Below are positions 35,514-46,078 of a stretch of DNA of 64,000 nt, piece after piece. Made by a program: the position numbers and the translations under genes. The DNA comes from Cyclospora cayetanensis. Taxonomy: Eukaryota > Apicomplexa > Conoidasida > Eucoccidiorida > Eimeriidae. The notes under the pieces are model-generated. The model made no database searches. It saw only the letters and a program-made list of their open reading frames with translations, and was not told the DNA's origin. Positions within the stretch are counted from its first letter, which is position 1. Each line of letters opens with the position of its first letter. The stretch lies in the NCBI RefSeq assembly GCF_002999335.1, contig NW_020312755.1, forward strand, positions 1 to 64,000, given 5' to 3'.

Positions 35514-36716
35514 GTTGCTGCTGCTGTTGCTATTGCCACTGTTTTCACTGCTCTCGGGTGCGCTGTTGCCGCTGCAGGTGTATCTTCGTGCTCGTTGTCG
35601 ATGCGCTGACGCTAGAGCTGCCGACGGAGGTGTTGCGGTGCATTGACAGCCCAAACCCTCTGTTCATCGCCGTAAACAAATCCGACGTTCTGCCTGCAAG
35701 GCCCTTACGTCTCAAAGGCAAGGGGCCACGCGCGCGCGTGCAGGACGCCGTGTTGGCGAGTCTCACCAGTGCCTTCGGATGCCTCGGCAGCAAAAGACGA
35801 AGGCTTAGTGCCGCTCCAGTCGGAGGACGTGTTCACTTTGTGAGGCACTGGACGAGGGTTCGCTGCAGCACGTTGCTGCTTGCCTGAGGCTTCTTCCGCT
35901 TCCTGCATTTCTCCCTCTCTGCGCCGCGCCGTCTGCGCATGCTTCGGCGCGCGGGGTTCTTCTGGGATACGTGTCTTTCTTGCCTTGCGTTCAAGCGGTG
36001 CTTTTGTGCGACTGCCGCTCTTGCCCCCTGCCGCACCTGTCAGGCGTCAGCTTCTTCCCACCCGCATCCTGACAGCTGTGCGCTTCCTCTGTGCAGCGTC
36101 CTCGCTGCGGCTGCTTCTGGGAATGCATGTGCTGCTGCAGCCTGACCTTTGGGTGCCTGCTGCGCTGCAGGTTAGCAGCAAAAGTGGGGAGGGCATTGAA
36201 TCGCTCTTCAAAGAGGTCTTCGCGGAGGCCGCCCGTCGAAACCGTTCCGTTTACCTCATTGGGGCTGCCAACTCCGGCAAAAGCTCAATCTGCAATTTTC
36301 TTCTGCGCCGCTGGGGTGCGAAGGGGCGAGCCAAGGTGCGAGATGCAGCTGTCGAAATGCATGCATGTGGATGGTCCTGCATAAATAGACGTTTCATTTG
36401 CATCGACTTACAGACAGACAGACAGAGAGTCACTCCCTGCAAAAGAGCCAGCGCACAAAGAGAACGACCCCCTTTCTTGGGACCCTCTTCATGTCATGTT
36501 CTTGTATTGTACGAGGGGTGGTGGGGTTGGTGGTGGTGGGGTTGTTGTTATTGTTGGGTGGGGGTCTCCTGCTTCTTCATGTTCTTCCGTTGGTGTGTTG
36601 CGGAGGGTGTGTTGTTGTCCGTTGTCGGAGTTACTGTTGTTGTTGCCCGTTGTGTATGTGTGTCTGCTTGCTTGCTTGCTTGCTTGTGGCGATGACTGCT
36701 TCTCTCCGCGTGCTGT

Positions 36717-36749
<33 letters not shown>

Positions 36750-36875
36750 GCGATGACTGCTTCTCTCCGCGTGCTGTCTGCTTGCTTGCTTGCTTGCTTG
36801 TGGCGATGACTGCTTCTCTCCGCGTGCTGTCTGCTTGCTTGCTTGTGGCGATGACTGCTTTTCTCCGCGTGCTGT

Positions 36876-36907
<32 letters not shown>

Positions 36908-39078
36908 GGTCTACCGTTGTAGCCTCAAGGGGTCGCCTCTGCATCTGGTGCGTGGTGTCTGCAGGCCGATCCTCGAGGGGGCGTCTCTGTGAGTGCGCTT
37001 CCTGGAACAACATTATCCTTTGTCTCCTTTACGGTGGATGGTCGCTTCAAGCTCTTTGATGCCCCTGGAATCATACCAGAGGGGGCCTTTTCTCCACTCC
37101 TTAGTCACGTAAGCGCGGCAGCGGCTTCGCCTTCTTCGGAGTCATCGGAGCTTCTTAGAGAGCGCGTGCGGCTGCGGTGGCCGTTCAGCTGGCGGCTTGA
37201 CGCTCTGCAGCATGCGCATGCGCTTTTCGTGCGCATGTTGCAGCCGCAGCAGAAGCTGCTGCTAGGTGCTGGAGGCCTTTACTGCAGCAGCGTCCGTCTG
37301 GAGGGGGGGGAAGGCCTTTGGCTGGGGCCCTTCGGATTCTGCCGCAACGATGGCTCGCAGGCGCTCTTCGTAACACTCATGCTCAATAAGAACTTGACTG
37401 TCAAGGTGACCAACACGCAAGCGCCAGCGGTGGAGAAGATGCAGAAGCAGCAGCAGCAAGAAGAGCAGCAGCACCTCGTGGGAAGTACATGCGGAGCGTA
37501 GGCAGCGAATCCTCGCAAAAGCCGATGCTGGCTCTTCGCAGACAGCATGCATCCGTGCTCTATAATAGGCCCTCACAGTGGCGTTGTTGTGCCAGTGTCT
37601 CTTGGTCCTCAGCAATCATGTCAGGAAGTGTTGCACTCGTGTGTGTGTGTTCGTACCTCTCTCTCGTCGTCTCTCTTTTCCTCTCTATCTCTCTCTCCCT
37701 TGCTCTCTCTATCTCTCTCGCTCATTCTCTCTCTCTGTGTGGTTGTGGTTGTGTGTGGTTGTGTGTGGTTGTGTCTGTCTGTTTCCTGGCCGCGTGCTTG
37801 CTTCTCCCGCCCTAGCCTTTTTCGAGATCCCGGCTTAGGAGAGGAGAATACGTGTCTGACCCCTCGCCGCGCTTCGCATATGCGCGTGTCGCATGCATGC
37901 AGCGAAGCAGCTCCAGCGTTGCCACCGTCTTTACCGGCGGGAGGTTTGGAATTGCCTGAAGGAAGCTGCCTCTGGCCGCTAGTCCGTCACAGCTTCCAAG
38001 TAGGACGCTTTCGCTCTAGCAGTGCACTTCTTGCCTGCACTAGGGTTTTTTCCCAGCAGCGTGGCTGTGACTTCCTGACTCTGTGAAACTAGGAGGTGGC
38101 TAGGCGCTGCGCAGACGCTTCCATCCAGGATGCAGTGGTTACTCCATTCCCACTCCGCCATACGGCGCGGATGATAGATGCCTCCCCATGCTACCTACTG
38201 ACACCAGCCCCTCATCGCCCTTCTGCCTCGCTACAGTGCATGCTGCAACTGCCGCCTGTGCTGGCTGCACCCCCAGCTGCCGCGCAGCACATGTGGCTGC
38301 TGCAGACTTGCGCGTGCAGCTCTGTTAGCCCTCCCCGCATGGGGATGCTGTTTCCTCACGTGTGCATGCAGATCCCCGGACGAGGCTGGCGGGAGGGCGC
38401 ATGCGACCTCGTTATAGGGGATATTGGATGGCTCTCGCTGACGGGGTCTGGCAGGCTGGCAGTGTCTCTCTATATACCAAAAGGTGTACGTGAAATGCCG
38501 CTTTTCTGCCTGCTGGGGTGTTGTAGGCCATATGTAGATATATATATACATGCGTATATATATACCGCTGCCGTGTCAGCGGGGCTGAAGAAGTGTGAAA
38601 CAGCTTTTCCTCCAGCCTGGCTGCTGTGGCGATTAGGCGACTTTCCTCTGCCCCCCTTACTCGACCCCCTGTCACCTGCCTGCCTTCTGTGCGCCGTTTC
38701 TGCCTGCCTCCTTCTTGCGCTGCTCCTCTTGCGCGTGCTGCACAGCCTTTCGCTACTGCGAAAGCCGCCTGCGCACCCACCCACCCCCTCTCTCGCTGCG
38801 CCTGCGTGTTTTATTGCCATGTGTCTCCGCAGGTCGCATGCAAAACACGGCCAGCTGTGCTCCCCGACCCGCTGCTTCTCTGCCCTTCCCAACCCGCAAG
38901 CTACTGGAACCGCCTCTACCTGTCGCGAACCTCCATCACCAGAAGCAAGCGCGCCAAGGATGGAGGCGCAAAGGTCCTTGGGAAAAACGGCAGGCCTTTT
39001 CTGCCGCCAAAAGGCCAAGTGCGCGCATGCAAGAACGAGCCGCAACCCGGCAAGAGGCGCGTCGCACAGCCCCTCTGA
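32414..39078 (+). CDS. Circularly permuted YqeH/NOA1-type GTPase, possibly apicoplast-targeted
   Basis: Ribosome-biogenesis GTPase of bacterial/organellar type. Exon 1 (32414-32772) begins MAIRHW, then a hydrophobic core ([13 protein letters not shown]) and a basic Arg/Ala/Ser stretch, which looks like signal plus transit peptide. Later exons: 32967-33111 (CSGCGSTFQ), 33950 to about 34500 (APGYVLP), 34622-34688 (CMRCHGLRFGN), 35174-35240, 35578-35839 (FVLVVDALT and G4 NKSD), 36171-36335 (G5 SSKSG, then G1 GAANSGKSS), 36965 to about 37490 (PGTT, G3 DAPG), an uncertain exon at about 37815-38080, 38372-38485 (GWREGACDLVIGDIGW, YIPKG) and 38833-39078 (RPAVLPDPLL). The order G4-G5-G1-G2-G3 with a preceding zinc finger defines the YqeH class. 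An insert of about 150-200 low-complexity residues splits the two zinc-finger halves. Total about 900 residues. Ends of exons 3, 8 and 9 are uncertain. Confidence 0.88.
32868..32945 (+). repeat. TGTGTATG/TACG repeat in first GTPase intron
   Basis: gtgtgtgtacgtgtgtgtat units in the intron 32773-32966. They end about 20 bp before the acceptor of the zinc-finger exon. Confidence 0.85.
33425..33825 (+). repeat. TATATGTGTGGATA satellite in GTPase intron
   Basis: About 400 bp of tatgtgtggatatatgtatg-like units in the intron between exons 33111 and 33950. The first half has a clear 24-bp-like period (GTGTGGATAT recurring). The second half is plain TATG. Confidence 0.85.
34845..35150 (+). repeat. 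TGTATG satellite in GTPase intron
   Basis: About 300 bp of gtgtgtatgtatgtatgtg-like sequence before the 35174 acceptor. No coding signal, although open frames run through it. Confidence 0.85.
35483..35514 (+). repeat. CTA trinucleotide run
   Basis: About ten CTA triplets in a row, followed by interrupted CTG/TTG, in the intron before the exon that carries NKSD. Confidence 0.85.
36655..36912 (+). repeat. Nested TTGC microsatellite within ~50-bp minisatellite
   Basis: Runs of cttg repeats of varying length alternate four times with a constant segment, gtggcgatgactgcttctct followed by ccgcgtgctgtct. It lies in the intron between the P-loop exon (ends 36335) and the PGTT/DAPG exon (starts 36965). 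Confidence 0.9.
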
Positions 39079-40593
39079 GGCGCTTGCCGCCTTTTGCTGT
39101 GCCCCCTAACGACGCCACTCACGCCGCACACGCAGATGAATAGGGTGCAGATGAATTCTAAGAGCGCCTGCTGCTCGTTTCCTTTTTTCTGTGTACAACT
39201 GAGGCAGATCTAGGAGTCTGCTAAGGCAGCATTAGCAGCGCACTACCCCTGTACCATAAATGCCATGCGTAACGGGAGGCTCACTCCACACTGTGATCCC
39301 CTGCGGTCGAGCACGTCCTCCTAGGTTTGGTTCTGTTGCTAAGGCAGCTGCGTCGGAGGTGCTTTTAGTCTATCTCCCCCTGCATCGAGGTTCTCTGCGC
39401 GCGTGGTCCCTGCCTTTCATTTTCAAACACGCCTAGACATAGGCTCACGGCGCTACACTCTGCAATCTTCCCCGCACTTCGTTTACTCCCTCCTTCCCAA
39501 AGCAGCAGCAGCAGCAACCCTCACTGCCTCCTTGTGAAGGCGCATCACCAGCAGCAGCAGAGGGCAGCGAGGCAGTGTTCACGCTAGCTACTACACATAG
39601 CAACAGAAGCTTCCCTGCGCATGCAGCTTTTGCAGAGGAACACATCTAAGAGATTAGGAGGGCAGCCATTTGCGAGGCGAAACTGGAGATGCACACGCAT
39701 CGCGGCTGGTGTGTTTCTTGGGGTCTGCTTTGTTCATTAAAACTGCCGACAAGCAACTACCCACACTGACGGAGAGACAGGGCGTTAAAGTGTGTACTGA
39801 GCTAACCCTAAAATTCAGCAACAAGCGCTATTCAAAAGCCGAATCCATCATCAGAAATGAGTTTATGGCTTGGCTTCGGCGATTCGTGCATCGCCACCTG
39901 ACCTACTACGGCGCTTCTAGACCCTTCTCATCTCCCCTACTACGGTAGATATGATGGATTTATATATGCGTCGAAAATCGCACCTTATTGCTCCGCCATA
40001 CAAACCTCTCCACGCCTGTCTCTGCTGCCGAATGAAAGACCCCACGGGTGCCTGCTGCACTACGCGACACAAACTCTGCTGCTCGGTAATATACACACTA
40101 AAGCCTGACCCCAAAGCACGTTCGCCACACCACCGTCCCTTCAAGTGCTTCACTAGGTGAAGGGAAGAAAGGCATCAGAGAGAGAAGCACGAAGACGCCG
40201 CCTCTTGTTGTGCTGAGGACTGCGGCACCAAAGGACGCCCGAACAAGCCTCGCTAACGAGGACTCATTCCTGCCTGATTCAGCGCGTTCGCCCTTCCTCT
40301 GAGGTGATAATCAGTCAAGAGTCGTCACTAGAAGAGTGGTAGTAACTGCAGCTTGCCCACATGGACGAGGACATGCTGCCGTGCGGGAGTCTTGCAACAA
40401 ATCACAGTGTTAGTAGTAGAGTGGCTTTCAGTGGAGTACTCTCAAGGATTTCACAGCTGAGCTGCATGCACTGCCTACACCGGATGATCCATAAACCTTG
40501 CACACTTCGTCTAACACGCCTCGCTTCTCGCATAGTGACTGCTTGAAATCCCGCGTCACGCCATACGTGGCATGCATGTTCAAAATATCTTCT
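39079..40593. other. Intergenic region, start of a repeat-poor segment
   Basis: No gene can be supported. CAG-type repeats fade after about 39600. An open frame at 39670-39948 encodes a basic, non-repetitive peptide (ELTLKFSNKRYSKAESIIRN) without recognised family or clear splice context. It may be chance or part of a small gene. Confidence 0.5.
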
Positions 40594-42459
40594 TCATGCT
40601 GCTCTCGTTGTTGTGGACCCTCCAGGGGCTACAGCGGCCGTCGAAGTGGTGCTGCTGCCACCGGCTGCTAGAGTTGTGCTGCTGCCACCAGCTGCTAGCG
40701 TTGTGCTGCTGCCATTAGCCGCTAGCGTTGTGCTGCTGCCATTAGCCGCTAGCGTTGTGCTGCTGCCACCTGCTGCTAGCGTTGTGCTGCTGCCACCAGC
40801 TGCTAGTGTTGTGCTGCTGCCATTAGCTGCTAGCGTTGTGCTGCTGCCACCTGCTGCTGCAGTTGTGCTGCTGCCACCAGCTGCTAGTGTTGTGCTGCTG
40901 CCATTAGCTGCTAGCGTTGTGCTGCTGCCATTAGCTGCTAGCGTTGTGCTGCTGCCACCTGCTGCTAGCGTTGTGCTGCTGCCATTAGCTGCTAGCGTTG
41001 TGCTGCTGCCATTAGCTGCTAGTGTTGTGCTACTGCCACCTGCTGCTAGCGTTGTGCTGCTGCCACCGCCTTCTGCTAGCGTTGTGCTACTGCCACCAGC
41101 TGCTAGCGTTGTGCTACTGCCACCAGCTGCTAGCGTTGTGCTACTGCCATCAGCAGCTGCTAGCGTTGTGCTACTGCCATCAGCAGCTGCTAGCGTTGTG
41201 CTACTGCCATCAGCAGCTGCTAGCGTTGTGCTGCTGCCATCAGCTGCTGCTAGCGTTGTGCTACTGCCATCAGCTGCTGCTAGCGTTGTGCTACTGCCAC
41301 CCGGTGCTTCGGTGGTTGTTGTTGTTCTGCGTCCAGGGGGTAAGGGTCCACCAGGAGCCTCGCCCTCTTCTTCTTCATGATCTTCGTGTGGATGCTCTTC
41401 GTCATACTGGCGGACTGCTTCTCTCAGCCTATCAATCTGGGCCTCAAACTCTTCGCTATTGACATACTCGAACAGGCGTTCATTGTAGCTGTCTAGGTAG
41501 TCATGGAATCTTCTGACAAAGCCTCGGAAAGCCAAGATGATATCTTCCTGCTCAAGCTTCAGGGTGCGCAGTCTTTCCCTCAGTCTGTCCAAGGCGCTGT
41601 CCTGTGCCTCGCTGTCTTCAGGCGAAATTTCGACTTCCTCGAACTCAATTTCATCTGTATCCTCGATTCCCTCGTCGTCTTCATTGTCTTCAAGGTCGCT
41701 GTCGTCAAGGCTGCCAACGGCTGTGGGCCTTGTGGTGAGGGATATGGCACTTGCAGAGTAGCTGGTGCTGGAGCTGAGGGATATGGCGGCACGCGTGCTG
41801 CTGAAGCTACTGAGCGGTCTGACAGTGCTGGTGCTGCTCACACCAGGTGGAGGGCGGGAAGACGAATCAAGGCGCTGCAAGACTCGAAACAGAGCTGCAT
41901 CTTCACTAAGCTGTCTGCTACGGACAGTGCTTCTGCGACTGTTGCCATTGATGCTGCGGCTTGCTTGGTTGCTGGACAAAGTGGCCACGGACCCATTCGA
42001 GAGAGAAGCGGGCGACGACGAAGCGGAATCTGCAACGTCCTCTGCATCTAACTGGTCACCATTTTCTTGTGCTGCACTACCCATTTCCTTCAGTAGCTCG
42101 CTGCGTGCTGCGGGAGACAAAGAAAGCCAGAAAGTGTTGATGCTAGATAATGCAACGGCAGCAAGCTCGATTGTGGCGGGCTGGGATAGCGCTTCCTCCA
42201 GGGAGGAGGCTGACCCATTGCCACTTCTCGCATTACCGTTGATGTCGTTGCTGCCGTTGCCATTGCCGTTACTAGATCTCTCTCTCAGAGCCTCGAGAGA
42301 ACCCCTGAGGCCAGTGCGAACCCCCTGAGCTGTTGTATTATCGCTCGCAGAAGAGCTGCGAACTCGTTGAGAAGGCCGGCTAGATGAGGCTGCGAAGCCT
42401 CCATCGATGGCTGTGACAGCTAAGAGGGCGCACAGGCCCCTGAGAACGAGCGGCGACAT
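40594..42459 (-). CDS. Secreted mucin-like Ser/Thr-rich repeat protein
   Basis: Single-exon frame of 621 residues starting at ATG 42459. Residues 1-23 (MSPLVLRGLCALLAVTAIDG and following FA) form a signal peptide. The middle is Ser/Asn-rich, then acidic (LDDSDLEDNEDDEGIED), then a charged helical segment of about 100 residues (LRTLKLEQEDIILAFRGFVR). The C-terminal third is about 24 tandem GSSTTLAA-type octads in three subtypes, preceded by AD, G or N. The N form creates NGSS N-glycosylation sequons, and the Ser/Thr density predicts heavy O-glycosylation. There is no transmembrane segment or GPI signal, so it is probably secreted, for example to a wall, gliding surface or vacuole (inference). 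Not assignable to a named family. The lack of introns contrasts with its neighbours. Confidence 0.85.
   Translation of the reverse strand: MSPLVLRGLCALLAVTAIDGGFAASSSRPSQRVRSSSASDNTTAQGVRTGLRGSLEALRERSSNGNGNGSNDINGNARSGNGSASSLEEALSQPATIELAAVALSSINTFWLSLSPAARSELLKEMGSAAQENGDQLDAEDVADSASSSPASLSNGSVATLSSNQASRSINGNSRRSTVRSRQLSEDAALFRVLQRLDSSSRPPPGVSSTSTVRPLSSFSSTRAAISLSSSTSYSASAISLTTRPTAVGSLDDSDLEDNEDDEGIEDTDEIEFEEVEISPEDSEAQDSALDRLRERLRTLKLEQEDIILAFRGFVRRFHDYLDSYNERLFEYVNSEEFEAQIDRLREAVRQYDEEHPHEDHEEEEGEAPGGPLPPGRRTTTTTEAPGGSSTTLAAADGSSTTLAAADGSSTTLAAADGSSTTLAAADGSSTTLAAADGSSTTLAAGGSSTTLAAGGSSTTLAEGGGSSTTLAAGGSSTTLAANGSSTTLAANGSSTTLAAGGSSTTLAANGSSTTLAANGSSTTLAAGGSSTTAAAGGSSTTLAANGSSTTLAAGGSSTTLAAGGSSTTLAANGSSTTLAANGSSTTLAAGGSSTTLAAGGSSTTSTAAVAPGGSTTTRAA
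40650..41315 (-). repeat. 24-27-bp coding repeat (GSSTTLAA)
   Basis: Tandem gctgctagcgttgtgctgct units with period 24 bp (27 bp for the ADG type at the upstream end). Synonymous differences are few (ctgctgcca or ctactgcca; accagc, attagc or acctgc), which suggests recent homogenisation. The ADG copies cluster at the N-terminal side of the array. Confidence 0.92.
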
Positions 42460-45400
42460 TATGAACAAAAGCAAAACACGATATATGCTTTACACACTTT
42501 TAAAGCATACAATCATGAAGAATGGTGTCCAGACAGCACGCGTTTCACACCCGAAACAGCTGGTCAGCGGACAGCCGGCGTCCTGCAGGCCGGGGAGTGA
42601 CCTGGCTGGCGAGTTGCACCAGTGCCCGGCCCGTTGCACACATTGCAGAAACTGACTCATGCTAAACTTTATCAAATTAAAAATTACATTCCTAGATGAT
42701 TATAAGGTATTCTTTCGCTATTAATTAAAATTTCCGGTAAGTAAGCTGAAGACACGAGCTTCAAGCCCTCAAGGCAATCGACGCTATCTCGCCCAGCACC
42801 ACATAATGATCGCCCTTTTATCTAGTTTAATGCGTAGGAGAAGGCGTTATTATTACGTTTCAAAATTTTTGAAAGCATGCTATTAAAAAAGGAGGCTCTG
42901 GGTGGAGGGTCCTGAGCCAAGTACTCACGTGACCTCTGGAGAAAAATGCGTGCAAGGACTGGACCTAGTCCTGCATAGCCACCTGGTCAACGGACTTCAA
43001 TTCACCATTATCTGCGTACCTCTGTTTTTAGCCCATGTCTACCTCGATTTTAATCTCGGTAGTAAATCTTTTGTCACAGTGTGCGTGTCGTGTGGGACAG
43101 TTTCACTTTTGTCACAGAGCGTAGCGCCAAGTCCTAGACAGACGTGGCATACGGCTGCATTGCAATGAAACTTTCCTTATGTAGCCCTCTATGCTCATGG
43201 TTTCGCAATTCGGATGTCGTTTTGGTGTTTTTCGGTCCCTCACCCTGGTTTTAGCCTTTCCTTGATACGCACACGGATAGTATCCTCCCGCACTGTATCT
43301 GCCCTCGGCAGCTTAGGACTATCGGCAGGCCCTTCAGAGCCAGTAAACCAGAACTTACTTTTACGGTGGGCCCATAGCTTGTCAAGAGATCCAGGTACAG
43401 TACTCTGCTGGAGGGTAAACAGGAGAGCCTAACCCCACGACGTCTGCACTGTCGCTCAAGATAGCCCATTCCATGTCTTGTCAACAATTGCAGCCACTCG
43501 CAGACACGTCCCATTGGGAGCTTTCAAGAGCCTGACACAACCGGCCCACGCTATGGCAGTCTTTTGCGCCGAGGGCCACCTACACACGGTGCCGAGGGTA
43601 CCGACTGTCTCATTGCACCTGAGACTGGGAGCCACGCACTCTGAGGCAAAGTCGTGGTGCTAGGCCTTAAGTGGAATGCTGCCTACCCTTTTACTCAGTG
43701 TGCAAAAGCCTAATTTTACAAAAAATTAAGTTTTTCAAAGCATGCAGTAACCTTTTCATTTGTTTCCATTTTGACTCTAACGTTAATTTTCTAGAGTCTC
43801 CTTTGGTATAAAAACAGTGGTAAAAAGCGGAGAGTGTCTCTTGGATTCAAATGTCAGACACTGCTAACTCTAGTGAGAATGTATGATTAATGGCATGTGT
43901 CCCGGCACCCTAACAAACAAACGTTTTTGAAAACTTCAATGCATTCTCTTAAATTGCTGAGCGTTTGTGGGATAACTATACCATATTTTTCAGACCCTGA
44001 CTATATATAGGCCTGGCTCTACCTGGGAACTTCATTGCCCATAGAATGAGAGAAGCCGTTTGTGAGAACGTGCCACTTATCTGATATGCACATTAGGCAA
44101 CCAGGGGAGCTTGAGAAAAGAGACCTTGATAGCTCAAAGATTGTCCCCTATGACCTGAGGCCAGGTTGCCGCCTCCTCTGTGAATATTTATCTGTTATCT
44201 ACTCACGCCCCTAAATTAAATCCCGAATTCTAAAAGCGGCCTCTATCCAACAAGTGAGGCCGCCCATCGTGTAGGGCTCGTGCGTTGTGGGTATGGTGTA
44301 TTTTCCTTCTAAGAACATGGATTCAGCCGTTTGGTCGCAGTCTTCCCTCGCAGCCTTGAGGTCATCGATCGTCGCCAAGCGAAACATCGCGATTCCCCCC
44401 TTCAATTTTCAAGAACTTTGTGATACAGCATCTTTTTCTGTCGAGGACCGTAATATATAAGGCTCGTTATCAAGGGGGAAAGCCCCGAGCCACAAGGTCT
44501 TGCCACTTTATTCTTGAAGTCCGTACTTTATCTCTCCTTAGCAAAGCTCCTTGAAGGCGCATTCTCTTTTGCTGCCTTTCATTTTGTTCCTCGGACACAC
44601 GCCATTTGGTGTCCACTTATTTGCAGGCCCCTAAATACGCTCTCAGTCAAGCGCAAAAAAATGAATTTTCGGCATGCGGGTGTTGGCTACTGCTACAGGA
44701 AGTTCTAGGCACGCTGAAAGCACCCGAGTATGTGCCGCCCTGCCTCAGTCTACTTTTATTCCCTTGTCCTTCTCGTGCCCTCCCTCGCTCTTGCATACTT
44801 TTTGTCGTCTCTCTACTGCTCAACCCCAATCGTTGTGCCGCGCTGCGCTCATGTACCCTAGGGTTCCGCCTGTATCTACTTTTTCCTCTCCTTAAGCTGG
44901 CGCCCTCCCAGAACACTCTTTCCGCTGCTGCTCCTATGGGCGTGTTGTTTGCAATGCACAGAGATGGTGCAACAAGAGGATTACGCTGCAAGAAGGGCCT
45001 AGGCTTTGCAGTCGTGAGCGTAGCTACACTTGGATTCCTTCTGCTGTACGGAAACCTTAACAGCGAGAATATCTGAGGACCTCAAAAACGATTGGTGCTA
45101 AAATGATGAGCAAGTGGACTTCTCCATAAGGTGCTCTCAACACTTACCCTCTGCTTGAAGAGGCCATTTAATGCTGTCTTCTTCCTCCCTGCTTCCTTCA
45201 TTAAGCTCAACATGCAGACAAGTGTGGAAGGAAGCAATTCAGTCGACTAAAAGGCGCTTTGGATGCAAAAGGAACTTAGCGGCTTTGGCATGCGGTATCC
45301 ATTTCGTTTTGTAGAGCTCCAATGCAGAAGGCACCCATGCCTGCCCTCAAGGTTGGATTACGGCAGCGAAAGCAGCAAGGCAAGCTCCATATCACTGTTA

Positions 45401-46078
45401 GGCAAGCATTTGCTACTAGAATTACCTCGCTGGCGTTGAACTCTAGTGTTTTGGGAGCACCGTGGGCTCGTTTACCGTTACTTGAATGCCTAGCGGTAAG
45501 GTGTGCGAACTCACCCGCTTACGAGCCTCTTTTCTGAGCCTTTGTCCAATGCATTCAGCTGTAATATTGTGTAAAATACTCGGCGGCTGGGCTTTTATTT
45601 CCTTTACGCTACAAGACATGTGAGCGTGCCAGATGGACCATTGGCCATACACCAGCAGGTTTGTTGCAGTTGGGGATTAAATTAAAAGACCAGGCACAAC
45701 CAGGCCTCATACTATCATAAATATGAAATTAAGTGCATGCGCCTGAAGATAAACGCGGATTATGATAACCGGTATTCACAGCGGCAGATAGCCTTGGTGC
45801 AACGCCCTCTAGGCAATCGACTTGGCTGCGAAGTGCAACACCCAGCGGCCTAAGGAGCTTTGAGTGCGTACTTGTGGCTTTATTATTAATTTTGTAAACA
45901 AATAATGCAAAAATAAATGGCCGACTTACTACATCAGACAACTATTATCCTGTGTACTTCGCTGTGTATTTTGTGGAGCTTGCCCTTAAGGACAGAACTG
46001 CGTTCTACAGAGCATCTCTAAGCACTGGGAAGCCCCGAGGTTGCCCATGCGTCTTTGTTTCATCTGATTTGTAAAAGT
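42460..46078. other. Repeat-poor intergenic region
   Basis: About 3.6 kb without CAG runs or satellites, and visibly more AT-rich than the flanks. No gene is firmly supported. A small frame at 44211-44405 (minus; MKGGIAMFRLATIDDLKAAR) is protein-like but isolated. A segment at 43797-43875 resembles one inside a VKOR-gene intron (about 46955-47040). A shorter resemblance links 42762-42790 and 45797-45822 (both contain ggcaatcgac). These suggest an old dispersed element. Confidence 0.5.
44936..45076 (+). CDS. Possible 46-residue single-pass membrane peptide
   Basis: The frame starts MGVLFAMHRDGATRGLRCKK, followed by a hydrophobic stretch (GFAVVSVATLGFLLLYG) and a short polar end. The basic N-terminus plus one membrane segment is typical of small organellar inner-membrane subunits, but no family is recognised. 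It could equally be a chance frame or an exon fragment. Confidence 0.2.
   Translation: MGVLFAMHRDGATRGLRCKKGLGFAVVSVATLGFLLLYGNLNSENI

Noticed and set aside
36655..36912. CRISPR-like alternation of constant and variable blocks (also 1-235, 17385-17880, 40650-41315)
   Set aside because: The variable parts are only simple TTGC runs or point changes, not unique spacers, and the context is a eukaryotic intron or coding repeat.
37106..37114. Donor-like cacgtaagc within the GTPase G3 exon
   Set aside because: The same frame continues for about 130 codons with family-like sequence (GGLYCSSVRLEGGE, MLNKNLTVKV), so read-through is more likely.
43200..43680. Suspected retrotransposon remnant in the repeat-poor segment
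   Set aside because: Neither strand gives reverse transcriptase, RNase H or integrase motifs, and stops are frequent.
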